A DNA stretch of 55,904 nt from Candidatus Desulfovibrio gallistercoris (GCA_019118745.1 DWYJ01000028.1:1-55904); one strand, 5' to 3'. Shown: positions 14,858 through 24,040, numbered from the stretch's first letter. The notes: generated from the letters alone by a model not told the origin. Numbers and translations are program-made.

Positions 14858-16966
14858 ATGGCGTCAGTCAGTCTTCCCAAACTTGATTACGGTCGCTTTG
14901 CCAAACAGGGTGACGTCATGCTCGGCGTGGGCGTGGTGGTCATCCTCTTTGTCATGCTGGTACCCCTGCCGACATTCTTTCTGGACATCATGCTCTGCGT
15001 GAGCATCTCCGTCTCGCTGCTCATCCTCATGACCACCATGTTCATGACCTCCCCGCTGGAGTTCACCATCTTCCCCTCGCTCCTGCTGGTGACGACACTG
15101 CTCCGGCTGGCGCTCAACGTGGCCTCCACCCGTCTCATCCTGCTCAACGGGGACATGGGCGTGGAAGCCGCCGGTGAAGTGATCCGCTCCTTCGGCGAGT
15201 TCGTGGTCGGCGGCAGTTACGTGGTCGGCGGCGTCATCTTCATGATCCTGTTCATCCTCAACAAGGTCGTCATCACCTCCGGTACCACCCGTATCGCGGA
15301 AGTGGCGGCCCGCTTCACCCTTGACGCCATGCCCGGCAAGCAGATGGCCATCGAAGCCGACCTCAACGCCGGTCTCATCGGCGAAGAGGAAGCCACCGAA
15401 CGCCGCAACGCCCTGCGCAAGGAAGCCGACTTCTACGGCGCCATGGACGGTGCTTGTAAATTCGTGTCCGGGGACGTGAACGCCGGCATGCTCATCACGC
15501 TGGTGAACTTCATCGGCGGCATCATCATCGGCGTCGTGCAGAAGGACATGGACTGGAACACGGCCCTCTCCACCTATTCCCTGCTGACCATCGGTGACGG
15601 TCTGGTCTCCACCATCCCGTCCATCGTCGTGTCCACCGGCACGGGCCTGCTGGTCTCGCGCGCGGCCTCCGAAGCCAAGATGGGCGAAGAATTCCTGGCC
15701 CAGCTCACCTTCAACAGCCGCGCCCTCAAGCTCGTCTCCTGCGTGCTGGTGGTCTTTGCGCTGGTGCCGGGCCTGCCGACCCTGCCCTTCCTCATCCTTG
15801 CCGGTCTCGTCTACATCGCCGCTCGCGTCACGGCCCGCAACGAAGAAGACGCCCAGGAAGCCGAAGGCGGCGCCAAGGGCAAGGGCAAGAGCAAGGGCAA
15901 GAGCCCCACGGCGGACACGCCGGAAGAAGTGCAGGCCCTGCTGCCCCTGGATACCCTGGAGCTGGAAGTGGGCTACGGCCTCATCCCGCTGGTGGACGAG
16001 GAGCAGAGCGGCAACCTGCTCTCCCGTATCCGCTCCATCCGCCGGCAGTTCGCTCTGGACATGGGCGTGGTCATCCCGTCCCTGCACCTGCGTGACAATC
16101 TCCAGCTCAAGCCCGGCCAGTATGCCCTGCTCATCAAGGGCAATCAGGTGGCCACGGCGGAGATCCTGGTGGATCACTTCCTGGCCATGGATCCGGGTAA
16201 CGTGAACACGCAGATCCGCGGCATCGAGACGCGCGAACCGGCCTTCAACCTGCCTGCGCTCTGGATCCCCGACAGCCAGCGCGAAGAAGCCATGATGGCC
16301 GGCTATACGGTGGTCGATCCGGCAACGGTCATCGCCACCCATCTGACGGAAGTCTTCAAGCGCCATCTGGCCGAGTTCCTGGACCGTCAGGCCGTGCAGG
16401 GCCTGCTGGATACCGTGGGCAAGACGGCGCCCAAGGCCGTGGAGGATCTGGTGCCGGGCACCCTGCCGCTGGGCACGGTGCAGAAGGTCCTGCAGACCCT
16501 CGTGCGCGAAAACGTCAGCATCCGCGACATGCTCACCATCGTGGAGACCCTGGGCGACTACGGCGGCGGCGTGAAGAATCCCGACGTGCTGGCCGAATAC
16601 GTGCGCGAACGGCTTTCCCGCTCCATCGTGCGCTCCTATCTGGACAGCCAGGGGACCCTGCCCGTGCTGACCCTCACCGGCCAGACGGAACGCATGCTGC
16701 AGGAAGCCATCCGGCAGGCGGACAACGGGACGACCTTCCTTGCGCTCAACCCGGCAACGGCGCAGCGCCTCATCCAGCACATCAATGCGGCGGTGGAGAA
16801 TGCCGTCAATACCGACGGCCAGCCCGTCGTCCTGACGAGCCCGCCCGTGCGTCCGCATCTCGCCCAGCTGGTCACGCGCTTCCTGCCGGCGGTGCCGGTC
16901 ATCTCCCAGGCGGAGATCCCGCCGGACATCCGCCTGCAGAGCGTGGGCACCGTGGGCGCGGAATAA
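14858..16966 (+). CDS. flhA: Flagellar export gate protein FlhA
   Basis: FlhA, 702 residues, forms the nonameric export gate and docking ring of the flagellar type III system. The N-terminal half has about eight membrane segments and the FHIPEP signature RIAEVAARFTLDAMPGKQM (about residues 147-165). A Gly/Lys repeat linker (GKGKSKGKSP near 345) precedes the soluble C-terminal domain, with GYGLIPLVD and the late ETLGDYGGGVKNPDVLAEYVRERL segment. ATG 14858 has a GAGGTG site. It follows flhB by 72 bp. Confidence 0.97.
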   Translation: MASVSLPKLDYGRFAKQGDVMLGVGVVVILFVMLVPLPTFFLDIMLCVSISVSLLILMTTMFMTSPLEFTIFPSLLLVTTLLRLALNVASTRLILLNGDMGVEAAGEVIRSFGEFVVGGSYVVGGVIFMILFILNKVVITSGTTRIAEVAARFTLDAMPGKQMAIEADLNAGLIGEEEATERRNALRKEADFYGAMDGACKFVSGDVNAGMLITLVNFIGGIIIGVVQKDMDWNTALSTYSLLTIGDGLVSTIPSIVVSTGTGLLVSRAASEAKMGEEFLAQLTFNSRALKLVSCVLVVFALVPGLPTLPFLILAGLVYIAARVTARNEEDAQEAEGGAKGKGKSKGKSPTADTPEEVQALLPLDTLELEVGYGLIPLVDEEQSGNLLSRIRSIRRQFALDMGVVIPSLHLRDNLQLKPGQYALLIKGNQVATAEILVDHFLAMDPGNVNTQIRGIETREPAFNLPALWIPDSQREEAMMAGYTVVDPATVIATHLTEVFKRHLAEFLDRQAVQGLLDTVGKTAPKAVEDLVPGTLPLGTVQKVLQTLVRENVSIRDMLTIVETLGDYGGGVKNPDVLAEYVRERLSRSIVRSYLDSQGTLPVLTLTGQTERMLQEAIRQADNGTTFLALNPATAQRLIQHINAAVENAVNTDGQPVVLTSPPVRPHLAQLVTRFLPAVPVISQAEIPPDIRLQSVGTVGAE

Positions 16967-17387
16967 GACGGCGGCTCCCGCCGTCCCGACGGGGAGGTCT
17001 TGCCGTACGAAAAAAGACGCACGGCAGCCGGGCCTCCCCCAAGGGGAAACCGTCCCCGCGTCAGGAGTCTGACAGGGGAGGGAAAGGACAAGGGTCTAGA
17101 CATTTCAGGCACAAGACTCTATGTCTTTCTGGTTGTGCCTTCGACCACTTCCGGATACGCAGGTCCTCCTGTCCGCTGACAGGCAGGCGGCTGTCCGGCC
17201 TATCCTCCCCGCATCGCGCCGGACGGCGGCTGCGGCAGGAGGTCAGAGCGGCCATACGGGCCACCATATCGCCGGGGGGAGACGGCGGTGTGCTCGTCTG
17301 GGGGGCGAAGCGCCTCATGGAGGCTTTCGGGGCAGGGGTTTTATGCGAAGCCCGTAGCGGGCAAGATGCTTCTTAAGGAATGCGTGC
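16967..17387 (+). other. 421-bp gap between flhA and flhF
   Basis: No gene is supported here. Immediately after the flhA stop, 16967-16973 pairs with 16979-16985 (7 bp). A perfect 8-bp inverted repeat, 17107-17114 with 17133-17140, encloses a smaller 5-bp stem (17113-17117 with 17123-17127). Short frames on both strands lack family features and ribosome sites. The gap may carry a promoter for flhF onward, but I could not identify convincing sigma-70, sigma-54 or sigma-28 boxes. Confidence 0.4.
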
Positions 17388-18479
17388 ATGCAAGTAAGAA
17401 CATTCACGGGTGCCAGCTCACAGGAAATTCTGGCCCGCATCAAGGCGGAAATGGGCCCTGAAGCTGTCATCATCGGCAATCGCACCTTCAAGAAAAACGG
17501 GGAGATATGCCACGAGATCACGGCGGGGATCGACCGTAATCCAGTCAGCGCGCAGCAGCCCGTGGGAACGTTGCCGGGCGGCGGCATGCCCAGCGGCTGG
17601 AGCGACTGGCACAAGGACTGGCTTCAGATCAAGGAGCAGATCTTTGCCCTGATGAAACCCGCCATCCAGATGGACCGCCTGACCCCGCGGCAGCGGGTGG
17701 CCCTGGAATACCTCCAGCGCGAAGGCATCTCCGATGCGGTGGCGGTGGATCTGTACAAGCACCTGCTGGCCCAGCCCGGCAGCTCGGTACTGGAATGCCT
17801 GTGCGGCATGGTCCCGGTGCAGGGCTGGGGATCGGGCAGTTGGCCGCAGCGCTGGCACATCATGGCCGGCCCCTTCGGCGCCGGCAAGACCACCACGGCC
17901 CTGCGCTATGCCCTGCAATGGCGGCAGCGTGAGCCGGAAGCCCGCATCGCCTTCATCAATGCCGACTGCCTGCGCGGCAACGGCCGCCTGGTGCTCCGCC
18001 ACTGGGCCGAACTCTCGGATTTCCTCTACCTGGAAGCCTCGGACGCCGCCAGCATGGAAAAGGCGCTGCGCGCCAGTCGTGAGGCGGCCCTGGTCTTCAT
18101 CGATGCGCCGGGCGTGGGCCGCAACGGCACGCTGGGCGAATGGCGGGCCGGCATGGGCCTCACCAAGCTGAAGTGCGCCACGCATCTGGTGCTGACCCCC
18201 CTGCTCTCCGGCGTGCAGATGGACCATTTTCTGGAACGCTACCGCACCGAAGGTCCGGCCAGCATCATCTGGACGCATCTGGATGAAGCCGCCAGCTATG
18301 GCAGCCTCGTCAATGTGGCCTGCGCCACCGGGCTGCCCGTCTCCGGCCTTTCCTACGGTTCCGAGCTCAAGGAAAGCCTTGCGCCCGCGACCGAGCCGCT
18401 GATCTGGCGGCTGATCTTCAAACGGCAACTCCCCGGCGAGCCCGCCGGCGCAACATCTATCCCCCAGCCTGGAGTATAA
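17388..18479 (+). CDS. flhF: Flagellar placement GTPase FlhF
   Basis: FlhF, 363 residues, is the SRP-type GTPase that sets position and number of polar flagella. The N-terminus (MQVRTFTGASSQEILARIKAEMGPEAVIIGNR) is the FlhF B-domain start. It is followed by an N-domain-like helical part and the G domain: P-loop GPFGAGKTTT at about residue 161, IAFINADCLRG, ALVFIDAPGVGRNG (DxPG) and a TxxDEA-like TWLDEAASYGSLVN region (read as IWTHLDEAASYG). The Gly-rich linker of some family members is short. It ends 2 bp before flhG, consistent with the FlhF-FlhG pair acting together. Confidence 0.93.
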   Translation: MQVRTFTGASSQEILARIKAEMGPEAVIIGNRTFKKNGEICHEITAGIDRNPVSAQQPVGTLPGGGMPSGWSDWHKDWLQIKEQIFALMKPAIQMDRLTPRQRVALEYLQREGISDAVAVDLYKHLLAQPGSSVLECLCGMVPVQGWGSGSWPQRWHIMAGPFGAGKTTTALRYALQWRQREPEARIAFINADCLRGNGRLVLRHWAELSDFLYLEASDAASMEKALRASREAALVFIDAPGVGRNGTLGEWRAGMGLTKLKCATHLVLTPLLSGVQMDHFLERYRTEGPASIIWTHLDEAASYGSLVNVACATGLPVSGLSYGSELKESLAPATEPLIWRLIFKRQLPGEPAGATSIPQPGV

Positions 18480-18481
18480 GC

Positions 18482-19294
18482 ATGAGCGGCGATTTCCCTC
18501 TCGTATTTTCCGTAACATCCGGCAAGGGCGGAGTGGGCAAAACCAACCTCTCCGTCAATCTGGCCCTGTGTCTTGCGCGGAAGAACAAAAAAGTCGTCCT
18601 CATAGATGCTGACCTTGGCCTGGCCAACGTGGACGTGCTCCTGGGGCTCACGCCGGCCAAGAACCTCTTCCATCTTTTCCATGAAGGGGCGAGCCTCAAG
18701 GAGATCCTCTTCCCCACGCCGTACGGCTTCTCCATCCTGCCAGCCTCGTCGGGCGTGAGCGACATGCTCACCCTTTCCAGCGGCCAGAAGCTCGAACTCC
18801 TCGAAGCGGTGGACGAACTCGAGGACAATGTGGATTACCTCATCGTCGACACCGGCGCGGGCATCAACGACAACGTGCTCTACTTCAACCTGGCCGTGCA
18901 GGAACGCCTCGTGATGCTGACGCCCGAACCCACCTCCCTCACCGATGCCTACGCCCTGATCAAGGTGCTCAAGCTCACGCACGGGGTGGAGCACTTCAAA
19001 GTCTGCGTCAACATGGTCCCGGACATGAAAATGGCCAAGGAGATCTTTGCCCGTCTGCACCAGGCCTGCGACACCTTCCTGAGCGGCGTCTCGCTGGACT
19101 TCGCCGGCTTCATCCCGCGCGATCCGGCCATGCGCAAGTCGGTGCTGGCGCAGAAGCCCCTGTGCGAGACCCAGCCGGAGAGCCCCGCCGCCAAGGCCAT
19201 CGACCAGCTGGCGGACACCATCAGTCAGTGGGAAGTGGCCCGGCAGCTTGACGGCAACATCAAGTTCTTCTGGAAAAAGCTGCTGTTCTGCTGA
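18482..19294 (+). CDS. flhG: FlhG/MinD-like ATPase, antagonist of FlhF
   Basis: The 270-residue ParA/MinD-type ATPase restrains FlhF and limits flagellar number. It shows the deviant Walker A SGKGGVGKTNLSVNLAL at about residue 13, the LIDADLGLANVDVLLG switch segment, and YLIVDTGAGIND. The C-terminal end is basic and aromatic (NIKFFWKKLLFC), possibly membrane contacting as in MinD-type proteins. ATG 18482 starts 2 bp after flhF. The gene is followed 50 bp later by fliA, the usual polar-flagellum order. Confidence 0.94.
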   Translation: MSGDFPLVFSVTSGKGGVGKTNLSVNLALCLARKNKKVVLIDADLGLANVDVLLGLTPAKNLFHLFHEGASLKEILFPTPYGFSILPASSGVSDMLTLSSGQKLELLEAVDELEDNVDYLIVDTGAGINDNVLYFNLAVQERLVMLTPEPTSLTDAYALIKVLKLTHGVEHFKVCVNMVPDMKMAKEIFARLHQACDTFLSGVSLDFAGFIPRDPAMRKSVLAQKPLCETQPESPAAKAIDQLADTISQWEVARQLDGNIKFFWKKLLFC

Positions 19295-19344
19295 GAGGAG
19301 AGCGGACAGAGCCGCAGCATGAGTTGAAGCGCCGAAGGCAGAGA

Positions 19345-20133
19345 ATGGGCATGCATACCGTGACGGCACGAACAGAAGAGACCGCCCCCTGGGAGGCGCT
19401 TGAGACCGGCGCCACCGCCTGGGAAGACTTCTCCCCGGCGGAGCAGGAAGCCGTCGTGCGGCATTATGCGCCCAAGATCCGCTTTCTGGCCCTGCGTCTC
19501 AAGGTCAAGCTGCCGCGGAGCGTGGAGCTGAACGAGATGATCAGCTCCGGCACGCTGGGGCTTATGGAAGCTCTGGGGAAATTCCGCCCGCAGCTGGGCA
19601 TACGCTTTGAGACCTACGCCGAGACCCGCATACGGGGAGCCATGCTGGACGAACTGCGCCGTCTTGACTGGTTTCCCCGTTCGCTCCGGCAGCGCATCCG
19701 CGTGCTGGACGAAGCCATGCGGAAGGTGGAGTTCGAGGAAGGACGGCAGGCGACCGAAGAGGAACTGCACGAGATGACCGGCCTTGAGCTGCGCGATGTG
19801 CGGCAGGGCCTCGAAGCTTTGCAGAACCAGCTCTGGCTTTCGCTGGACGCCATCCAGGACACGGTTTCCGGCGAGGGGGGAGAAAACGGCGGACAGCCTT
19901 TTTCCTCTACGGCGCATCAGGAGATGATCGAGCGCATAGCCCCCCTCATTGACCGTTTGACACCTAGGGAAAAGCTGGTATTGTCACTCTATTACACGGA
20001 TGAACTCAACATGCGGGAAACGGCCGAAGTCATGGGCATAACGGAAGGGCGCGTCTCGCAGTTGCATTCCCAGGCCCTCAACCGGTTGCGCAAGGAATTT
20101 CTCAATCAGTATGGGGACAGCCCTCTGCCGTAG
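19345..20133 (+). CDS. fliA: Flagellar sigma factor FliA (sigma-28)
   Basis: FliA directs RNA polymerase to late flagellar and chemotaxis promoters. With ATG 19345 the protein has 262 residues; an in-frame TTG at 19324 would add seven. Regions visible: sigma region 2 (APKIRFLALRLKVKLPRSVELNEMISSGTLGLMEAL and ETYAETRIRGAMLDELRRLDWFPRSLRQ), region 3 (EATEEELHEMTGLELRDV-like) and region 4 (LTPREKLVLSLYYTDELNMRETAEVMGITEGRVSQLHSQALNRLR). The N-terminus (TARTEETAPWEALETG) is longer than in E. coli. It follows flhG in the same run. Confidence 0.95.
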   Translation: MGMHTVTARTEETAPWEALETGATAWEDFSPAEQEAVVRHYAPKIRFLALRLKVKLPRSVELNEMISSGTLGLMEALGKFRPQLGIRFETYAETRIRGAMLDELRRLDWFPRSLRQRIRVLDEAMRKVEFEEGRQATEEELHEMTGLELRDVRQGLEALQNQLWLSLDAIQDTVSGEGGENGGQPFSSTAHQEMIERIAPLIDRLTPREKLVLSLYYTDELNMRETAEVMGITEGRVSQLHSQALNRLRKEFLNQYGDSPLP

Positions 20134-20212
20134 TCCGGCATCGGGGCCTGCGATTGCGCGGTCATTTTGTTTAGTTTGCCGCCCACCGGCGGAATCAAGG
20201 GAGGAGATGCTC

Positions 20213-20593
20213 ATGTCGTATGATACCAATATGCGCGTTCTCATCGTGGACGACTTTTCCACCATGCGCCGCATCGTTCGCAATATCCTGCGCCAGATCG
20301 GCTTCAACAACGTTGTGGAGGCCGACGACGGCACCACGGCGTGGGATGTGCTCAACCGCGAAAAAATCGATTTTATCGTTTCTGACTGGAACATGCCCCA
20401 GATGACCGGCATCGACCTGCTGCGCAAGGTCCGCTCCAGCGAGCAGTTCGCCGACATCCCGTTCCTGATGGTCACTGCCGAAGCCCAGCAGGAGAACATC
20501 ATCGAAGCGGTGCAGGCCAAGGTGTCCAACTACATCGTCAAGCCCTTCACCGCCGATACCATGAAACAGAAGATCGACAAGATCTTTCAGTAG
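20213..20593 (+). CDS. cheY: Chemotaxis response regulator CheY
   Basis: The 126-residue single receiver domain controls flagellar motor switching when phosphorylated. The acidic pocket (Asp13, Asp14), phospho-acceptor Asp58 (in SDWNMP), Thr88 (MVTAEA) and Lys110 (IVKPFTADT) are all in place. ATG 20213 is preferred because GGGAGGAG lies 7 bp upstream; an in-frame ATG at 20207 would overlap the ribosome site. It sits between fliA and a FliL-like gene, as in other Desulfovibrio flagellar loci, so this is likely the motor-binding CheY rather than an orphan regulator. Confidence 0.95.
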   Translation: MSYDTNMRVLIVDDFSTMRRIVRNILRQIGFNNVVEADDGTTAWDVLNREKIDFIVSDWNMPQMTGIDLLRKVRSSEQFADIPFLMVTAEAQQENIIEAVQAKVSNYIVKPFTADTMKQKIDKIFQ

Positions 20594-20725
20594 GCCCATC
20601 GCTCTGGCCTGCATGTTTTGGTGGCAGCGGCGGGCCCTGTCCTGTCGTTGCCCTTTTTTTGCCGCACGTCTCCCTCTGCATGAGGGAGACGGCTGCATGG
20701 TCCGTACTGGTGTCCGGAGGAAGTC

Positions 20726-21382
20726 GTGGCGGACGACAAGGTAAAGGAAAAGGACGACATCCAGGTCGAAGTTGCGTCGCCGGCGTCAGCGTCAGCCGGA
20801 GGCAAGGTCGAGCTGGACCTCGATGATGCGCCTTTCCTGCGTGAGCCGGAGGAAAAGCCTCTGCCCCCCGTGGAACGGCGGTCATCAGCCCCCGCTCCGG
20901 TGGTGAAGGAAGCCCCCAAAAGCAAGAAAAAGCTCATCATCAGCGGCATCGGCCTGTTCGTCGTGCTGGCGGCAACGGCTGTCTGGTGGTTTTTCTTCCG
21001 GGTGCCGCCGCCAGTGGTGGAGCCGCCCAAGCCTGAGGTCATCGTGGTCAAACCGCCGCAAGCCGCCCCCATGGAGCAGGACTTCATCTTCGAACTGGAA
21101 CCCTTCTGGGTCCCGGTAAAGGATGAGCAGGGCAACACCAACTTCCTCGTCTGCCGTTTTTCCACCATCGCCAAGACGGAGACGGTCAACAAAGAGATCG
21201 AGAAGCAGCTCATGACGGTACGTGACGCCATGTATTATTACCTGCGCAACAAATCTCTGGATTTCCTGCTGGCTGCCGCCAACAGGGATACCATCAAGAA
21301 AGACCTCACGTCCGTGGTGAACAGCTACCTGACCCTTGGACAGATCGAGGATGTCCTGATGGAGAGTTATCTGGGGCATTGA
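20726..21382 (+). CDS. fliL: FliL-like flagellar basal body protein
   Basis: The start is GTG 20726 behind a GGAGGA site, giving 218 residues. The N-terminal 65 residues are cytoplasmic, acidic and Pro/Ala-rich. One membrane segment follows at about 70-92 (KKLIISGIGLFVVLAATAVWWFFF), then a Pro-rich periplasmic spacer (PPPVVEPPKPE) and a domain with FELEPFWVPV, TLRD-like MTVRDAMYYYLRNKS and INSYL-like VVNSYLTLGQIEDVLMES. This is the FliL architecture, though the cytoplasmic part is longer than in enteric FliL. FliL binds the stator and supports torque. The position after cheY fits. Confidence 0.85.
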   Translation: MADDKVKEKDDIQVEVASPASASAGGKVELDLDDAPFLREPEEKPLPPVERRSSAPAPVVKEAPKSKKKLIISGIGLFVVLAATAVWWFFFRVPPPVVEPPKPEVIVVKPPQAAPMEQDFIFELEPFWVPVKDEQGNTNFLVCRFSTIAKTETVNKEIEKQLMTVRDAMYYYLRNKSLDFLLAAANRDTIKKDLTSVVNSYLTLGQIEDVLMESYLGH

Positions 21383-21644
21383 TGCCGGATAACGCCCGGC
21401 AGTCACGCGGAGGAAACCTTGACACGAGGGATGAATGGAGAGAGCGCCTGAAGGTTGCACATACGCCACCTGCGGCCTGTGAGAACGGATACCGCAGCGC
21501 AGCCCGCCCGCACGGCAGGAGTTCGCCCGGCGAACACAGCCAATCCCTGCCATGACGGACGGCCACGGCCGGCAGGCCGCGTAGCCTGAGCGCATCATTG
21601 TTTATTCCGAGAAAGGGACGGAAGCCTGTCCGGGAGGGGAACCG

Positions 21645-21977
21645 GTGAGCATCCAATCCACCATGGCCGTGCTGTATGCCCAGACGGGGCTTGCCGCGCC
21701 GTTGGTTTCGGCAACGACCAACGCGCCGCAGGCCGCTCTGGCCATGTCGCAGGCGCTTGCCACGGAAATGGCAAAGCAGCAGATGCAGCAGGTCGAAAAG
21801 AGTGAACCCAAGAGCGAGGGCAGCGCCATCAATACTGATGCCCGCGACCAGGGACAGCAGGGCGCACAGTTCGGCAGCCGCAGACGGCGCAGGCCGCCAT
21901 TTGTGCCGCAAGAGGAAGAAGAACCCCGCCCCTCCGGCTCGCCGCTGGTGGGAAACCTTCTGAACGTACGCGTATGA
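21645..21977 (+). CDS. Small protein of flagellar locus, unknown
   Basis: A 110-residue frame starts at GTG 21645 with GGAGGG 9 bp upstream. The first half is Ala/Gln/Met-rich and helical (ALATEMAKQQMQQVEK), the second half basic then acidic and Pro-rich (SRRRRRPPFVPQEEEEPRP), likely disordered. No family is recognised. The stop overlaps the next ATG by 4 bp, so it is translated with the following coiled-coil membrane protein. Position behind fliL suggests a lineage-specific flagellar accessory role, which is inference from context. Confidence 0.65.
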   Translation: MSIQSTMAVLYAQTGLAAPLVSATTNAPQAALAMSQALATEMAKQQMQQVEKSEPKSEGSAINTDARDQGQQGAQFGSRRRRRPPFVPQEEEEPRPSGSPLVGNLLNVRV

Positions 21978-22396
21978 ACGACTATCTCCAACTCGGACTC
22001 ATCATTCTCTTCTCCATCATGGAACTGCTCATCCTGAGCGGCGTCCTCTTCTTTTACCTGCGGCTGCGCAATTCCGAACGGCTGCTCAATACCTTACAGG
22101 GCAACCAGGAAGCCCTGCTGGCCCGCATTGAGATGAACGCGCGCCTGGAAAAGGAGATCGTGGCGACCTTTGCCCAGCGTCAGGCCGAGCTGCGCAGTCT
22201 TGACGAAAAGCTCGAGCAGCGCGCACAGGACCTGCGCCGCCTGCTCGATCAGGCCGAAGGCATCACGCGCTCGCCGCAGTTCCTGCGCGAACTCATCCTC
22301 AACGGACAGCGCAAGGGCCTTTCCGCCAAGCAGATAGCCCGTAATGCCGGCCTCAGCGTGGACGAGGTCGAGCTGATCATGAGCCAGAATTCCTGA
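21974..22396 (+). CDS. Membrane-anchored coiled-coil protein (DUF2802-like)
   Basis: The 140-residue product has one N-terminal membrane segment (about residues 6-28, LGLIILFSIMELLILSGVLFFYLRL), a long coiled coil (about 32-95) and a C-terminal helix-turn-helix-like segment (GLSAKQIARNAGLSVDEVELIMS). This layout resembles DUF2802 proteins found near flagellar genes in other proteobacteria. It starts within the preceding gene's stop (ATGA overlap) and ends 31 bp before the antiporter gene. Role unknown; a structural or regulatory link to the polar flagellum is inferred. Confidence 0.72.
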   Translation: MNDYLQLGLIILFSIMELLILSGVLFFYLRLRNSERLLNTLQGNQEALLARIEMNARLEKEIVATFAQRQAELRSLDEKLEQRAQDLRRLLDQAEGITRSPQFLRELILNGQRKGLSAKQIARNAGLSVDEVELIMSQNS

Positions 22397-22427
22397 TCCC
22401 CCTACCCAACCCCCATTCGGAGTCATC

Positions 22428-23975
22428 ATGGAGCCGTTCGAAGCTGCGGGCTGGTTGTCGCTGCTGCCCCCCATCATCGCCATCACCCTGGCCCTGCTGA
22501 CCAAGGAAGTCATCTCCTCGCTCTTCCTGGGCATCCTCAGCGGGACCATCATCCACACCATCGGCACCGGTACCGGTCCGCTGCTGGTCAAACCCGTGGA
22601 AACGGCTTTTGCCGTCATGGTCAGCAAGCTGGACTTCAACATCATCCTCTTCTGCACCCTGCTGGGGGCGCTGGTCTACGTCATCGCCATGGCCGGCGGC
22701 ACGCGGGCCTACGGCAAATGGGCCACCCGCCACATCAAGAGCCGTCGCTCGGCCATGCTCTCCACCACCGGCCTTGGGGTCTTCATCTTCATCGACGACT
22801 ATTTCAACTGCCTCACCGTGGGCACGGTCATGCGTCCCGTCACGGACAGCTTCCGCATCTCCCGCGCCAAGCTGGCCTACATCATCGACGCCACCGCCGC
22901 CCCCATCTGCATCATCGCCCCCATCTCCAGCTGGGCGGCAGCAGTGGGCAGCAACCTCAAGGCCACCGGCGCTTTTGAGAGCGACTTCGCGGCCTTCGTC
23001 TCCACCATCCCCTACAACTTCTATGCCCTCCTTTCCCTGGTCATGGTCGTCATGGTCTGCATGGGCCGCTTCGACTTCGGCCCCATGCGCAAGGCCGAGG
23101 AGCAGGCCCTCAAGGGCGATGTGGGCGCGAGCGGCGAAGAGAGCGAAGAATCCCGCCGCCAGCCCGAAGTGACCGGCAAGGGCCATCTGGCCGACATGCT
23201 CGTGCCCATCGGCAGCCTCATCATCTTTGCCGTGCTGGCCCTGCTCTACAACGGCGGCTACTGGGGCGAAGATCCGCAGTACCACACCATGGCCGCGGCC
23301 TTCGGCAACTGCACGGCGGCCAAGGCGCTCGTGCTGGCCTCCTTCGGCGCTATGGTGGTGGCCTTCATCCAGTTCGTGGCCTTGGGACGCATGTCCCTCA
23401 AGACCTTCATGGACGGGGCCACGCAGGGCATGAAGGCCATGATGCCCGCCAACATCATCCTCGTGCTGGCCTGGACCATCTCCGGCGTCTGTCAGAACCT
23501 GCTGCAAACGCCCGCTTACGTCCGCACCCTCGTGGAGGCCGACGGCGGCATGACCGGCGGCCTGCTGCCGGCCATCATCTTCGTGCTGGCGGGCTTCCTC
23601 AGCTTCTCCACCGGGACGGCCTGGGGCACCTTCGGCATCCTCATCCCCATCGTCGTGCCGGTGGCCCAGCAGGTGGACCCCAGCCTGGTGCTCGTCTGCC
23701 TGTCCGCGACCCTGGCCGGCAGCGTGTTCGGGGACCACTGCTCCCCCATTTCCGACACCACCATCCTTTCCAGCGCCGGCGCGGCCTGCACGCACATCGA
23801 GCATGTGTCCACGCAGATGCCCTATGCCTGCATCGTGGCGGCCAGCAGTCTGGTGGGCTATGTGGTGGCAGGCTTTACCGGGGGGTCGCTGCCCGCCAGT
23901 CTCGGCGTCGCGCTCGTCGTGATGATCGCCGCCATGCTCGTGCTGCGGAGCCGCAGCGACAAGGCAGCGGCCTGA
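22428..23975 (+). CDS. NhaC family Na+/H+ antiporter-like permease
   Basis: The 515-residue inner-membrane transporter has about 11-12 membrane segments. Family stretches include GWLSLLPPIIAITLALLTKEVISSLFLGILSG at the start, GVFIFIDDYFNCLTVGTVMRPVTD, SWAAAVGSN, FSTGTAWGTFGILIPI and VFGDHCSPISDTTILSS, all typical of NhaC-type carriers. The central loop (about 220-250) is charged. NhaC relatives exchange Na+ for H+ or organic acids; the substrate here cannot be read from sequence. ATG 22428 lies 31 bp after the coiled-coil gene, but the function is unrelated to flagellar assembly. A hairpin at 24003-24040 follows. Confidence 0.88.
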   Translation: MEPFEAAGWLSLLPPIIAITLALLTKEVISSLFLGILSGTIIHTIGTGTGPLLVKPVETAFAVMVSKLDFNIILFCTLLGALVYVIAMAGGTRAYGKWATRHIKSRRSAMLSTTGLGVFIFIDDYFNCLTVGTVMRPVTDSFRISRAKLAYIIDATAAPICIIAPISSWAAAVGSNLKATGAFESDFAAFVSTIPYNFYALLSLVMVVMVCMGRFDFGPMRKAEEQALKGDVGASGEESEESRRQPEVTGKGHLADMLVPIGSLIIFAVLALLYNGGYWGEDPQYHTMAAAFGNCTAAKALVLASFGAMVVAFIQFVALGRMSLKTFMDGATQGMKAMMPANIILVLAWTISGVCQNLLQTPAYVRTLVEADGGMTGGLLPAIIFVLAGFLSFSTGTAWGTFGILIPIVVPVAQQVDPSLVLVCLSATLAGSVFGDHCSPISDTTILSSAGAACTHIEHVSTQMPYACIVAASSLVGYVVAGFTGGSLPASLGVALVVMIAAMLVLRSRSDKAAA

Positions 23976-24002
23976 GGCCCTCCACTACGATGAACGAACT
24001 TA

Positions 24003-24040
24003 CCGCATCCCGTCCGTGCCGCAGCGCGGGCGGGATGCGG
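24003..24040 (+). terminator. Stem-loop after the antiporter gene
   Basis: CCGCATCCCG at 24003-24012 pairs perfectly with CGGGATGCGG at 24031-24040; a short ATTTT follows at 24044-24047. It is placed 28 bp after the antiporter stop. The weak U-run makes it a probable rather than certain terminator. Confidence 0.5.

Noticed and set aside
14864..16858. Minus-strand open frame of 664 codons inside flhA
   Set aside because: It is a shadow of flhA, with His/Gly/Glu-rich composition and no start context.
17121..17357. Plus-strand 78-codon frame just before flhF
   Set aside because: No domain similarity and no ribosome site; FlhF has its normal N-terminus at 17388, so no missing part needs to be explained.
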